NCBI RefSeq assembly: GCF_007990245.1
Contig: NZ_BJWG01000014.1
Coordinates: 33,361 to 97,360 of the forward strand
Length of the DNA stretch: 64,000 bases
Reading direction: 5' to 3'
Source of the DNA: Cellulomonas composti
GTDB lineage: Bacteria; Actinomycetota; Actinomycetes; Actinomycetales; Cellulomonadaceae
Below the pieces are notes generated by a model. That model was not told where the DNA came from, made no database searches, and was given only the letters and a program-made list of their open reading frames with translations. The position numbers and the translations under genes are program-made. Positions 48,904 through 57,192 of the stretch are shown piece after piece. The stretch's first letter is position 1. Every line of letters starts with the position of its first letter.

Positions 48904-48919
48904 CATCTCATGTGAACCG
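48904..48919. promoter_or_regulatory. Degenerate parS-like site
   Basis: CATCTCATGTGAACCG, several mismatches; recognised by its 155-bp distance from the previous site. Confidence 0.45.
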
Positions 48920-49213
48920 AGCGGCGCCCGGAGAGCGGGGATCCCCGCAGACCGACGATCGGCGTCGCCACACCGAGCCCGCGCGGCGCTGTCATCGAGT
49001 CCACGGGGAGCAAGGCCGTACCGCGTACGTGTCACCTCATCGTTCGACGCGCCGTGGGCCGGCGTGTCGCGGCGAGGCGCCATCGCGATCGTGAACAGGG
49101 GGGCCTCACGGTGTGCACGGAGCGCCTCTCGGTGGGTCGTGACGGGATACGGTGTGGCGTTCGTGATGCTTGGTGACGAACCCCTGAACTGGTCGGGACC
49201 TGGGAGGTTGGGC

Positions 49214-49888
49214 GTGGTCGACGAAGTCGTGGAGATCGACCCGTTCGTCGACGATCCCCGACTGCCGGAGTTCTTCGGTCCGGCGTGGACCGCGGTCCTC
49301 GGGTTTCATGAGCTTCTGGTCGACCAGGGCGTGCTGCGAGGGTTGGTCGGGCCGCGTGAGGTCGGTCGGCTCTGGGAGCGACACCTGCTGAACTCGGCGG
49401 CGGTGGTGTCGTTCCTGCCGAGCACGGGCCAGATCGTCGATCTGGGGAGTGGCGCCGGTCTACCGGGTGTCGTGGTCGCCGCGATGCTGCCCGAGGCCGA
49501 GGTGGTCCTCCTGGAACCCATGGAGCGCCGGACGATCTGGCTTACCGAGGTGATCGAGAGACTCGGACTTGGCAACGCCGTCGTGCGGCGCGCACGCGCG
49601 CAGGAGGCGCTCGACCTGCAGGCTGACGCGGTGACCACCCGGGCCGTCGCCTCGCTGGACAAGCTCTACGGCTGGGCGATGCCGCTCGTGCGTCCGGGCG
49701 GAGAGCTGGTCGCACTCAAGGGTGATCGGGCGCAGGACGAGGTCGACTCTGCGCTCAAGCAGGCGCGACGCAACGGTGTCGTGACCGCCGAGGTGCACGG
49801 TGTCACGACGCTGGACGGCGTGGCCCCGACGCGGGTGGTCGTCGCGCGCAAGGCAGGCGGAGCCGGCGAGGGTGATCGTGTTCGGTAG
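49214..49888 (+). CDS. rsmG: 16S rRNA (guanine-N7)-methyltransferase RsmG
   Basis: A 224-aa SAM methyltransferase that modifies G527 of 16S rRNA. The SAM motif is IVDLGSGAGLPGVVVA, and the upstream RLWERHLLNSAAVVSFLP is the family signature. I chose GTG at 49214 because GGGAGG lies 6 nt upstream and because the next residues (VVDEVVEIDPFVDDPRLPEFFG) enter the fold directly; an ATG at 49166 (240 aa) is the alternative, without a good ribosome site. It overlaps the parA start by about 11 nt. Confidence 0.93.
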   Translation: MVDEVVEIDPFVDDPRLPEFFGPAWTAVLGFHELLVDQGVLRGLVGPREVGRLWERHLLNSAAVVSFLPSTGQIVDLGSGAGLPGVVVAAMLPEAEVVLLEPMERRTIWLTEVIERLGLGNAVVRRARAQEALDLQADAVTTRAVASLDKLYGWAMPLVRPGGELVALKGDRAQDEVDSALKQARRNGVVTAEVHGVTTLDGVAPTRVVVARKAGGAGEGDRVR

Positions 49889-52157
49889 AGGCAAGCGCGA
49901 GCGCGCCCAGGCCCAGGTCGACGACGCGGTGCTCCGGGAGAACGAGGCGCACCCCTCGACGCCGATGGAGCCACAGGTGCGTCCGGCCCCGACGGGTTCT
50001 GCGTCGATCACGCCCGAACCGGTGCAACCTGCACTGACGGCGCCGGCGCCGGTGCCACCGATGGCGGAGCGAACGCCGGTGGGACCGATGGAGCGTGAGC
50101 CCGCGCTCGCCACTCAGCGGGAGCCAGATCGAGCCTCAGAAGGATCGCTGGAGCCAGAGCCCGCGCGAGTGCCGCCGCGTGAGCCGGAGCGTTCGCCGGA
50201 CGGAGCGGTCGAGCGAGCGTCGGCGGGTGTGGTGCCGTGGGAGTCGGTGCGTCCGCCGGCGGCAGCGCTCGAGCGAGCGTCGGCGGGAGTGGCGTCGTGG
50301 GAGTCGGTGCGTCCGCCAGCGGCAGCGCTGGAGCGCGCGTCGGCGGGAGCGGCGCCGCAGGCGTCGGAGTCAGCGCCCGCGGGAGCTGCGGAGCGAGAGG
50401 TCGTAACCGCGGCACAGCGGGAGCTGGGGCCTACGGCGTCGGTGCCATGGGAGTCCGTACGTCCGGCGGCGGCAGCGCTGGCGCGCGAGCGACTGGGAGC
50501 TGTGGAGCGGGAGTCGGCGGGCGTGGTGCCGCGAGCGGCGGAGTCCGTGTCGGCGAGAGCTGTGGAGCGGGAGTCCGCGGCCACGGTGCACCGGGAGATG
50601 GGGCCCGCGGGCGAGGGGCAGTGGGAGTCGAGCCGCTCGTCGGCCGGGACGGTCGAGCGCCGACCAGCTCTGACGGAGCCGGCGGCAGTGCAGGCGTCCG
50701 GACTCGGCGGCGCACGGGCGGGGGAGGTGAGCACTGGGGAGCACGACGGCCCCAACGTCGAACGGACTCGTCTCGCGACTCCCGGCGGTGTCGCGCCGCC
50801 AGTGCCGACCTTGCCCGAGTCGGATGGTCACGTGGCGGCGAGCGCTGGTGCGCCGGGGGTTGCGCCAGGAACCGTTCCGGTGGCCGCGCCGGCGGGTGGG
50901 AGGTCCGAGCCGGCGCGGGTCGATGAGTCCGGGGTGCAGGCGTTGCGGACGCTCCGAGCCGAGGCGGCAGACGCCTCCGTCGTGGACCCGGTCCAGCCGA
51001 GCACGTCGACAGACGCTGTTTCACGTGAAACAACGTCGCTGGCGCGAACCGGGCCTACGACAGCGGAGAATGGTGGACGGCCCGCGCCGAGCGGGTCGCC
51101 GACGAACGACAGACGTGACGGAGAGATGACGACGGTCGACGACCCGGACGAGCGCCGCCGTGCGGCACTGGTCGAGAGCCTGCCCACAGCGACCGACGAC
51201 ACGCCCCTGATGGTGGAGCTGCAGCTCGACGCGCGCCGACGCATCGAGCTACGCGGCCGCCGCTTCCCGAGCCCGGCGTTGACCCGGATCATCACGGTCG
51301 CGAACCAGAAGGGCGGGGTCGGCAAGACGACGACCACGGTCAATCTCGCCGCGGCGCTCGCCCAGTCGGGGCTCAACGTCCTGGTGCTGGACAACGACCC
51401 GCAGGGGAACGCGTCGACGGCACTGGGCATCGACCACCGGGCCGGAACGCCGTCGATCTACGAGGTGCTCGTCGACGGACAGCCCATGCACGAGGCCGTG
51501 AAGCAGAGCCCGGACGTCCCGTCGTTGTGGTGCCTGCCGGCGACGATCGACCTGTCGGGCGCCGAGATCGAGCTGGTGTCCATGGTCGCGCGCGAGACCC
51601 GCCTGCGGACGGCACTCGACGAGTACCTGCAGTGGCGCATCGATGCAGGTCAGGAGCGCATCGACTACGTCCTCGTCGACTGCCCGCCGAGCCTCGGACT
51701 GCTCACCGTCAACGCGTTCGTGGTCGCGCGCGAGGTGCTGATCCCGATCCAGTGCGAGTACTACGCGCTCGAGGGACTGAGCCAGCTGCTGAAGACGATC
51801 CAGCTGATCCAGGCCCACCTGAACAAGGATCTGCACGTCTCGACGATTCTGCTGACGATGTACGACGCGCGGACCAACCTCGCGCAGCAGGTGGCGGCCG
51901 AGGTGCGCGAGCACTTCCCTGAGCTCACCCTGCGCACGACCGTGCCGCGCTCGGTGAGGATCTCGGAGGCGCCGAGCTACGGGCAGACCGTCATGACCTA
52001 CGACGCCGGCTCGTCCGGCGCGCTCGCGTACCTCGAGGCGGCTCGCGAGGTCGCCGAGCGGGGCGCCGCCGCGAGCCCGTCGACGAGCTCCGTGAGCGGA
52101 TCGGACGCCGGATCGGCGGCACCCGCCGCGATCGACCAGCAGCAGGAGGAACGATGA
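49878..52157 (+). CDS. parA: Chromosome partitioning ATPase ParA with very long repetitive N-terminus
   Basis: The C-terminal part (from about residue 417) is a normal ParA/Soj: Walker [11 protein letters not shown] (about 477), [10 protein letters not shown], and [16 protein letters not shown]. Before it lie about 415 residues of Pro/Ala/Glu/Val low-complexity sequence with imperfect repeats ([20 protein letters not shown] appears repeatedly). The frame is open throughout, with GTG at 49878 preceded by GAGGG and overlapping rsmG. A shorter start, ATG at 51126 (343 aa, [18 protein letters not shown]), would give a standard ParA, though its ribosome site is close. A perfect parS lies in this frame at 51017. 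Overlaps parB (ATGA). I am sure of ParA but not of the N-terminus. Confidence 0.88.
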   Translation: MFGRGKRERAQAQVDDAVLRENEAHPSTPMEPQVRPAPTGSASITPEPVQPALTAPAPVPPMAERTPVGPMEREPALATQREPDRASEGSLEPEPARVPPREPERSPDGAVERASAGVVPWESVRPPAAALERASAGVASWESVRPPAAALERASAGAAPQASESAPAGAAEREVVTAAQRELGPTASVPWESVRPAAAALARERLGAVERESAGVVPRAAESVSARAVERESAATVHREMGPAGEGQWESSRSSAGTVERRPALTEPAAVQASGLGGARAGEVSTGEHDGPNVERTRLATPGGVAPPVPTLPESDGHVAASAGAPGVAPGTVPVAAPAGGRSEPARVDESGVQALRTLRAEAADASVVDPVQPSTSTDAVSRETTSLARTGPTTAENGGRPAPSGSPTNDRRDGEMTTVDDPDERRRAALVESLPTATDDTPLMVELQLDARRRIELRGRRFPSPALTRIITVANQKGGVGKTTTTVNLAAALAQSGLNVLVLDNDPQGNASTALGIDHRAGTPSIYEVLVDGQPMHEAVKQSPDVPSLWCLPATIDLSGAEIELVSMVARETRLRTALDEYLQWRIDAGQERIDYVLVDCPPSLGLLTVNAFVVAREVLIPIQCEYYALEGLSQLLKTIQLIQAHLNKDLHVSTILLTMYDARTNLAQQVAAEVREHFPELTLRTTVPRSVRISEAPSYGQTVMTYDAGSSGALAYLEAAREVAERGAAASPSTSSVSGSDAGSAAPAAIDQQQEER
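51017..51032. promoter_or_regulatory. parS: parS site within the parA frame
   Basis: TGTTTCACGTGAAACA, identical to consensus. In the parA frame it encodes part of AVSRETTS. It lies 94 bp before the alternative short start of parA at 51126. Confidence 0.93.
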
Positions 52158-53314
52158 GCGAGAAGCGCCGGGGACTGGGCCGTGGCCTGGGAGCGCTGAT
52201 TCCCGCCGGTCTCGACGGGCAGCGGTCGAACGGGGATCGGCCGGTGGACGTGTTCTTCCCGAGCGCCGAGGCGGCAGCGGCGACCGCCGTCGCGCTCGAG
52301 GAGCGAGAGGCCGCCGCGGCGGTGAGCGCCGACACGGTGGCGCCTGCCGAGGCGGCGAGCCAGGTCGGGACGGCCGAGGCCGACGAGTCGGTGGCGGCGT
52401 CGCTCGACACGCCGACGGCGGGCGCGGGCGAGACGGCGGCAGCACCTTCCAGCACTCCGGGGGGTGTGGACGACGGAGGTCTGCTGCCGGTCCCGGGAGC
52501 GCGGTTCGCGGAGCTGCCGGTCGGGCAGATCCGGCCGAACCCGCGCCAGCCGCGCACGGTCTTCGACGAGGACGCGCTCGAGGAGCTCGTCGGCTCCATC
52601 AAGGAGATCGGCGTCCTGCAGCCCGTCGTCGTGCGCGAGGTCGGTGACGGCTACGAGCTCATCATGGGCGAGCGGCGGTGGCGGGCGACGCAGGTCGCGG
52701 GGCTCACGACCATCCCGGCGATCATCCGCGAGACCGAGGACGGCGACCTTCTGCGCGATGCGCTGCTGGAGAACCTCCACCGCGCCCAGCTCAACCCGCT
52801 CGAGGAGGCGGCCGCCTACCAGCAGCTCCTCGACGACTTCGGGTGCACGCACGAGGAGCTCGCGACGCGGATCAGCAGGTCGCGCCCGCAGATCTCCAAC
52901 ACGCTGCGACTGCTCAAGCTGCCCCCGTTGGTGCAGCGGCGCGTCGCAGCCGGCGTGATCTCGGCCGGGCACGCCCGCGCGCTGCTGGGCCTGGCCGACG
53001 GCGCCGCGATGGAGCGGCTCGCGCAGCGGATCGTCGCCGAGGGTCTCTCGGTGCGCACGGTCGAGGAGATCGTGACGCTGGGCGACGGGGACGAGCCGGC
53101 CAAGCGTCGGGTGGCGCCCCGGGCGGGTGCTCGCAACGCGGCGCTCGACGACCTCTCGGCCCGGCTCTCTGACCGGTTCGACACGCGCGTGAAGGTCGTG
53201 CTGGGCAAGTCCCGGGGCCGGCTCACGGTGGAGTTCGCATCGGTCCAGGACCTCAACCGCATCCTCGGCACGCTGGCTCCGGACGACCCGGGCCTGCTGA
53301 AGAACGAGCGCTGA
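52154..53314 (+). CDS. parB: Chromosome partitioning protein ParB
   Basis: A 386-aa CTP-dependent DNA clamp that loads at parS. It begins [17 protein letters not shown] (ParA-contact region), then an Ala/Glu-rich linker (about 25-110). The ParB domain has [26 protein letters not shown] box [11 protein letters not shown], and [20 protein letters not shown]. The HTH is [20 protein letters not shown] and the dimerisation domain is the last 55 residues. It overlaps parA by 4 nt and ends 3 nt from the convergent Ddl-like gene. Confidence 0.97.
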   Translation: MSEKRRGLGRGLGALIPAGLDGQRSNGDRPVDVFFPSAEAAAATAVALEEREAAAAVSADTVAPAEAASQVGTAEADESVAASLDTPTAGAGETAAAPSSTPGGVDDGGLLPVPGARFAELPVGQIRPNPRQPRTVFDEDALEELVGSIKEIGVLQPVVVREVGDGYELIMGERRWRATQVAGLTTIPAIIRETEDGDLLRDALLENLHRAQLNPLEEAAAYQQLLDDFGCTHEELATRISRSRPQISNTLRLLKLPPLVQRRVAAGVISAGHARALLGLADGAAMERLAQRIVAEGLSVRTVEEIVTLGDGDEPAKRRVAPRAGARNAALDDLSARLSDRFDTRVKVVLGKSRGRLTVEFASVQDLNRILGTLAPDDPGLLKNER

Positions 53315-53317
53315 GAA

Positions 53318-54256
53318 CTAGAGCGACGCCTCGACGAGTGCCCGGTACAAGGCTGGGAGCTCGTAACCCGCGGCCTCGGCGGCCTGGGGGAGCAGCGACG
53401 TCTCCGTCATGCCCGGTGCGACGTTGACCTCGATGAACTCCACGACGCCGTCGGGCCGCAGGATCAGGTCGCTGCGGGACAGTCGCGACAGGCCGAGCTC
53501 GTGGTGCACCCGGAGCGCGACCCCGGCGACCGCCGCGGCCTCGTCGGGCGTGAGCCGGGCGGGGGCGAAGTACTCGGTGCGGCCGGCGTTGTACCGCGCG
53601 TCGTAGTCGTACGGCCCGTCGGTGACGATCTCGACCGCCGGCAGCGCGAGGGGTCCGTCGCCGAGGTCGACCACGGACACGGCGACCTCGGTCCCCGTCA
53701 CGGCCCGCTCGACGAGCGCGATGTCGCCGTACGCGAAGCACTCGACCATCGCGCGCGGCAGCTCGTCGGCTGTGGTCACCCACGAGACGCCCAGGGCAGA
53801 GCCGCCGCGCGACGGCTTGACCACGAGCGGCAGTCCGAGGCGGGCGACGATCGCGTCGAGCACGCTCGTCGCACCCAGCTCACGGAAGAGCGTGTGCGGC
53901 AGCGTGGCGTAGGCGGGGGTGTGGACGCCGGCACGTTCGAGGACGGCCTTGGCGACGGGCTTGTTCCATGCGACCCGGGCCTCGTGCGGTCCGGAGCCGA
54001 CGAGCCGCAGGCCGAGCAGCTCGACGACGTGCGAGACCGCGCCGTCCTCGCCGGTCGGACCGTGCACGATCGGCCACACGACGTCGGGCCGCAGCGCGAC
54101 GAGCGCGGGGATCAGGTCAGCGTCGATGTCGTGCACGCTGACTTCGAGACCGGACGTCCGCAACGCCTCGGCGACGCGTCGGCCCGAGCGTAGCGAGACG
54201 TCGCGCTCGTGCGTGAGCCCTCCGGCGAGCACGGCGACGCGGGGCGAGGTGGTCAC
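53318..54256 (-). CDS. D-alanine-D-alanine ligase family ATP-grasp protein
   Basis: A 312-aa ATP-grasp enzyme. N-domain: VLAGGLTHERDVSLRSGRRV. ATP-grasp: LPLVVKPSRGGSALGVS and, for metal binding, EFIEVNVAPGMTETSLLPQAA. This layout is that of Ddl, which joins two D-Ala for peptidoglycan. It is shorter than housekeeping Ddl (about 350 aa or more in actinobacteria), and a Ddl-like gene near parB is common in this phylum, so it may be a paralogue with another substrate. Confidence 0.85.
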   Translation of the reverse strand: MTTSPRVAVLAGGLTHERDVSLRSGRRVAEALRTSGLEVSVHDIDADLIPALVALRPDVVWPIVHGPTGEDGAVSHVVELLGLRLVGSGPHEARVAWNKPVAKAVLERAGVHTPAYATLPHTLFRELGATSVLDAIVARLGLPLVVKPSRGGSALGVSWVTTADELPRAMVECFAYGDIALVERAVTGTEVAVSVVDLGDGPLALPAVEIVTDGPYDYDARYNAGRTEYFAPARLTPDEAAAVAGVALRVHHELGLSRLSRSDLILRPDGVVEFIEVNVAPGMTETSLLPQAAEAAGYELPALYRALVEASL

Positions 54257-54339
54257 GGGCAGCTCCGGTGACGGGCGACGAGGCGGACGGACGAGGCAGG
54301 ACGGGTGAGGCAGGACGGGCGAAGCGGTCGGGCGGGGTG

Positions 54340-55683
54340 TCAGACGAGATCCGGACCGGGCGACTCGACGCGGTCCGCGTGCGGGCCGGACCCGGCGCCG
54401 AACAGCTCGACGAGCTCACGCTCGGCCGCGACGACGGCGCCGAGGCGCCGCACCCCCTCACGGATCCGCTCGGGCGTCGGGTAGCAGAACGACAGTCGCA
54501 GATGGTCGGCGCCCGACCCGTCGAAGTAGAACGCGGTCCCGGGTACGTACGCGACGCGCGCGGTGACGGCGCGCGGCAGCATGTCCTTCGCGTCGAGCCC
54601 GTCCGGTAGACGCACCCACGTGTAGAAGCCGCCGTCCGGCACGGTCCAGGTGCTGTCCGGCAGGTGCTCGGCGAGCGCGTCGAGCGTCGCGTCGCGCCGC
54701 TCGCGGTACATCTCGCGGTACGACTTCACCTGTCCGCGCCAGTCGCAGGTCGCCAGGTACGTCGAGATCGCGATCTGCGAGGCGCTCGACGGGCACAGGA
54801 TGGCCGACTCGGACGCGAGCACCAGCTTCTCCCGCACCGCGTGCGGGGCGACGACCCAGCCCACGCGGTAGCCCGGGGCAAACGTCTTGGAGAACGAGCC
54901 GAGGTAGAGCACGCCCTCGTCATCGAGCGAGCGCATCGCGGGCCGCGGCTCACCCTCGAAGCCGAGCAGGCCGTACGGGTCGTCCTCGACGACGAGCACG
55001 CCGTGCCGAGCGGCGATCTCCAGCACGCGAGGGCGCCGCTCGAGGGACAGCGAGACGCCGGCCGGGTTGTGGAAGTTCGGGATCGTGTAGATGAGCTTGA
55101 CCCGGCGACCCGCGGCGGCCAGCGCCGTCAGTGTCTCGTCGAGGGCCTCGGGGACCAGGCCGTGCTCGTCGAGCGGGACGTGCACGACCTCGGCCTCGTA
55201 CGCCCGGAACACGCCGAGCGCGCCCACGTACGACGGCGCCTCGGCCACGACCACGTCGCCCGGGTCGACGAACACGCGCGTGACCAGGTCGAGCGCCTGC
55301 TGCGAACCCGTCGTGACGACGACGTCGTCGGGGTGCGCGTCGATCGCCTGCAGTCGCATGACCTCGAGGATCTGCTCGCGCAGGCGCTCGTCGCCCTGAC
55401 CCGAGCCGTACTGCAGGGCCTGCAGCCCGCGCTCCGTGACGACGCGCGCCGCGAGCTCGGAGAGCGTGTCGAGCGGCAGCCCGTCGAGGAACGGCATGCC
55501 GCCGGCCAGCGAGACGACCTCGGGCCGGTTCGCGACGGCGAACAGCGCGCGGATCTCCGAGGCGCGCATGCCGTGGGTGCGTTGGGCGTAGGAGCCCAGC
55601 CACCGGTCGAGACGCGTGCCCGCTGCGGCACCGGACGAGGGGGTGCCCGCGGCCGGTCCGTGGGGCACGATCTGCTCGCTCAT
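54340..55683 (-). CDS. PLP-dependent aminotransferase (class I/II, 2-aminoadipate type)
   Basis: A 447-aa aminotransferase. PLP Lys is in SFSKTFAPGYRVGW; other motifs are YGSGQGDERLREQI, GSQQALDL, IPNFHNPAGVSLS and EDDPYGLL. It resembles the LysN/2-aminoadipate transaminase group (related to MocR-type C-terminal domains but without an HTH). Substrate not deduced. The Ala/Gly/Ser-rich first 25 residues are probably disordered. Confidence 0.88.
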   Translation of the reverse strand: MSEQIVPHGPAAGTPSSGAAAGTRLDRWLGSYAQRTHGMRASEIRALFAVANRPEVVSLAGGMPFLDGLPLDTLSELAARVVTERGLQALQYGSGQGDERLREQILEVMRLQAIDAHPDDVVVTTGSQQALDLVTRVFVDPGDVVVAEAPSYVGALGVFRAYEAEVVHVPLDEHGLVPEALDETLTALAAAGRRVKLIYTIPNFHNPAGVSLSLERRPRVLEIAARHGVLVVEDDPYGLLGFEGEPRPAMRSLDDEGVLYLGSFSKTFAPGYRVGWVVAPHAVREKLVLASESAILCPSSASQIAISTYLATCDWRGQVKSYREMYRERRDATLDALAEHLPDSTWTVPDGGFYTWVRLPDGLDAKDMLPRAVTARVAYVPGTAFYFDGSGADHLRLSFCYPTPERIREGVRRLGAVVAAERELVELFGAGSGPHADRVESPGPDLV

Positions 55684-55767
55684 CCGGCCAGTGTCGCACG
55701 CACGTCCGTGCACTCCCGCGGCCATTCCCGACGAAGTGGCCTGCAGCGAGACGGCGGCCCGAGGTGC

Positions 55768-56091
55768 TCAGACCTCGGCGAGCGCACCCTCGATCTGCTC
55801 GGCGATCATCGACTTGGGCCGCGCGCCGATCAGGGAACGGACGAGCTCGCCACCGGCGTGCACGTTGAGGGTGGGGATCGAGACCACGCCGTAGTCGGCC
55901 GTGATGCCGGGGTTCTCGTCGGCGTTCACCTTCACGAACCGCACGCGACCGTCGTACTGCTGCGCGAGCTCGTCGAGCACGGGACCGACCATGCGGCACG
56001 GGCCGCACCAGGGCGCCCAGAAGTACACGACGACGGGCAGCTCCGCCTGCAGGACCTCGGTGCCGAAGGTGGCGTCGACGACCTCCTGCAT
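55768..56091 (-). CDS. trxA: Thioredoxin
   Basis: A 107-aa cytoplasmic thioredoxin with the active site W-C-G-P-C (Cys29, Cys32), the cis-Pro in SIPTLNV and a standard fold length. It reduces disulfides using trxB. The ATG overlaps the trxB stop by one base (TGATG), so the two are coupled. Confidence 0.97.
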   Translation of the reverse strand: MQEVVDATFGTEVLQAELPVVVYFWAPWCGPCRMVGPVLDELAQQYDGRVRFVKVNADENPGITADYGVVSIPTLNVHAGGELVRSLIGARPKSMIAEQIEGALAEV

Positions 56092-57074
56092 CAGCCCTCC
56101 AGGGCGGGAGTCGCGCCGACGAGCGCGTCAGCACCGTCGCCGAGCGAGGCGAGGAAGTGCTGGGCGTCGAGGGCCGCCGCGCAGCCCGAGCCCGCGGCGG
56201 TGATGGCCTGGCGGTAGACGTGGTCGACGACGTCGCCGCACGCGAACACGCCTTCGAGGTTCGTCTGCGTCGTGCGCCCGACGACCTGGACGTAGCCGTT
56301 CTCGTCGAGCTCGACCTGCCCGGCGAGCAGCTCGGAACGCGGGGTGTGGCCGATCGCGACGAACAACGCCCCGGCGGCGAGCTCGCGCGTCTCGCCCGTC
56401 GTCGTGTCGCGCAGCGTGACGCCGCTGACCTTCTGGTCGCCCTGGATCCCGACGACCTCGGCGTTCCACTCGAACTTGATCTTGGGGTCGGTCGCGGCGC
56501 GGTCGGCCATGATCTTGGACGCCCGCAGCTGGTCGCGGCGGTGCACCATCGTGACGGTCCGGCCGAACCGCGTGAGGAAAGTGGCCTCCTCGACGGCCGA
56601 GTCGCCGCCGCCGACCACCACGATGTCCTGGTCCTTGAAGAAGAACCCGTCGCACGTCGCGCACCAGGAGACGCCGCGCCCGGACAGTCGGCGTTCGTCG
56701 TCGAGCCCGAGCTCGCGGTACGCCGAACCCGTCGCAAGGATGACCGCCTTGGCGAGGTACGTCTCACCGCCGGAGACCGTCACGGTCTTCACGGGGCCGG
56801 TGAGCTCGAGCGACGTCGCGTCGTCCCACAGCACCTCGGCGCCGAACCGCTCGGCCTGCTTCTGGAGCTGCTCCATGAGCTCAGGGCCCTGGATGCCGTC
56901 CGGCCAGCCGGGGAAGTTCTCGACCTCGGTCGTGTTCATCAGCGCACCACCGGCGGTCACCGAACCGGCGACGACGAGCGGCGCGAGACCCGCGCGCGCG
57001 GCGTAGATCGCGGCGGTGTAGCCCGCGGGGCCGGAGCCGACGATGACGAGCTCACGAACGGTGGTGTCGGTCAC
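56091..57074 (-). CDS. trxB: Thioredoxin reductase
   Basis: A 327-aa NADPH flavoprotein that reduces TrxA. FAD site [18 protein letters not shown], redox pair CATCDG, NADPH site [16 protein letters not shown]-terminal FAD motif VFACGDVVD. First gene of trxB-trxA, preceded by a SigR/SigH-type promoter. Confidence 0.97.
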   Translation of the reverse strand: MTDTTVRELVIVGSGPAGYTAAIYAARAGLAPLVVAGSVTAGGALMNTTEVENFPGWPDGIQGPELMEQLQKQAERFGAEVLWDDATSLELTGPVKTVTVSGGETYLAKAVILATGSAYRELGLDDERRLSGRGVSWCATCDGFFFKDQDIVVVGGGDSAVEEATFLTRFGRTVTMVHRRDQLRASKIMADRAATDPKIKFEWNAEVVGIQGDQKVSGVTLRDTTTGETRELAAGALFVAIGHTPRSELLAGQVELDENGYVQVVGRTTQTNLEGVFACGDVVDHVYRQAITAAGSGCAAALDAQHFLASLGDGADALVGATPALEG

Positions 57075-57139
57075 GGAAGGTCCTCGTGTGCCAGGGGAAC
57101 GGTGGGTGCCGGGTGGGACCCGGCGGGACTGTCGCTGTC

Positions 57140-57165
57140 AACCGATCGTAGGGCCGTTCTGTTCC
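57140..57165 (-). promoter_or_regulatory. SigR/SigH-type promoter upstream of trxB
   Basis: On the minus strand GGAAC (57165-57161), then exactly 18 nt, then GTT (57142-57140). This matches the actinobacterial disulfide-stress consensus GGAA(T/C)-N18-GTT known for trxBA of Streptomyces (SigR) and for SigH of mycobacteria. It lies 66 nt before the trxB ATG. Confidence 0.7.
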
Positions 57166-57192
57166 GCCCCGTCCGACCGTCCGGGAAGCGGT

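Larger units (their letters stand above)
48218..48919. repeat. Degenerate tandem array, each unit headed by a parS site
   Basis: Six parS or parS-like sites start at 48218, 48373, 48482, 48594, 48749 and 48904. Spacings are 155, 109, 112, 155 and 155 bp. The intervening DNA is repeated too: a CGCCGGCTGCTGTGCGGC block, a TCGAGCGCGAGCGGTG block, and TGGTGCCCACGCACGGTGA before the next parS. The long units contain an extra segment of about 45 bp (CACTCAGCCGAGCGGA...) that short units lack. So it is a tandem duplication array. Confidence 0.85.

Noticed and set aside
48218..48919. A CRISPR array
   Set aside because: The repeated element is a 16-bp palindromic parS, spacing is over 100 bp, the intervals themselves are repeated, and no cas gene is near.
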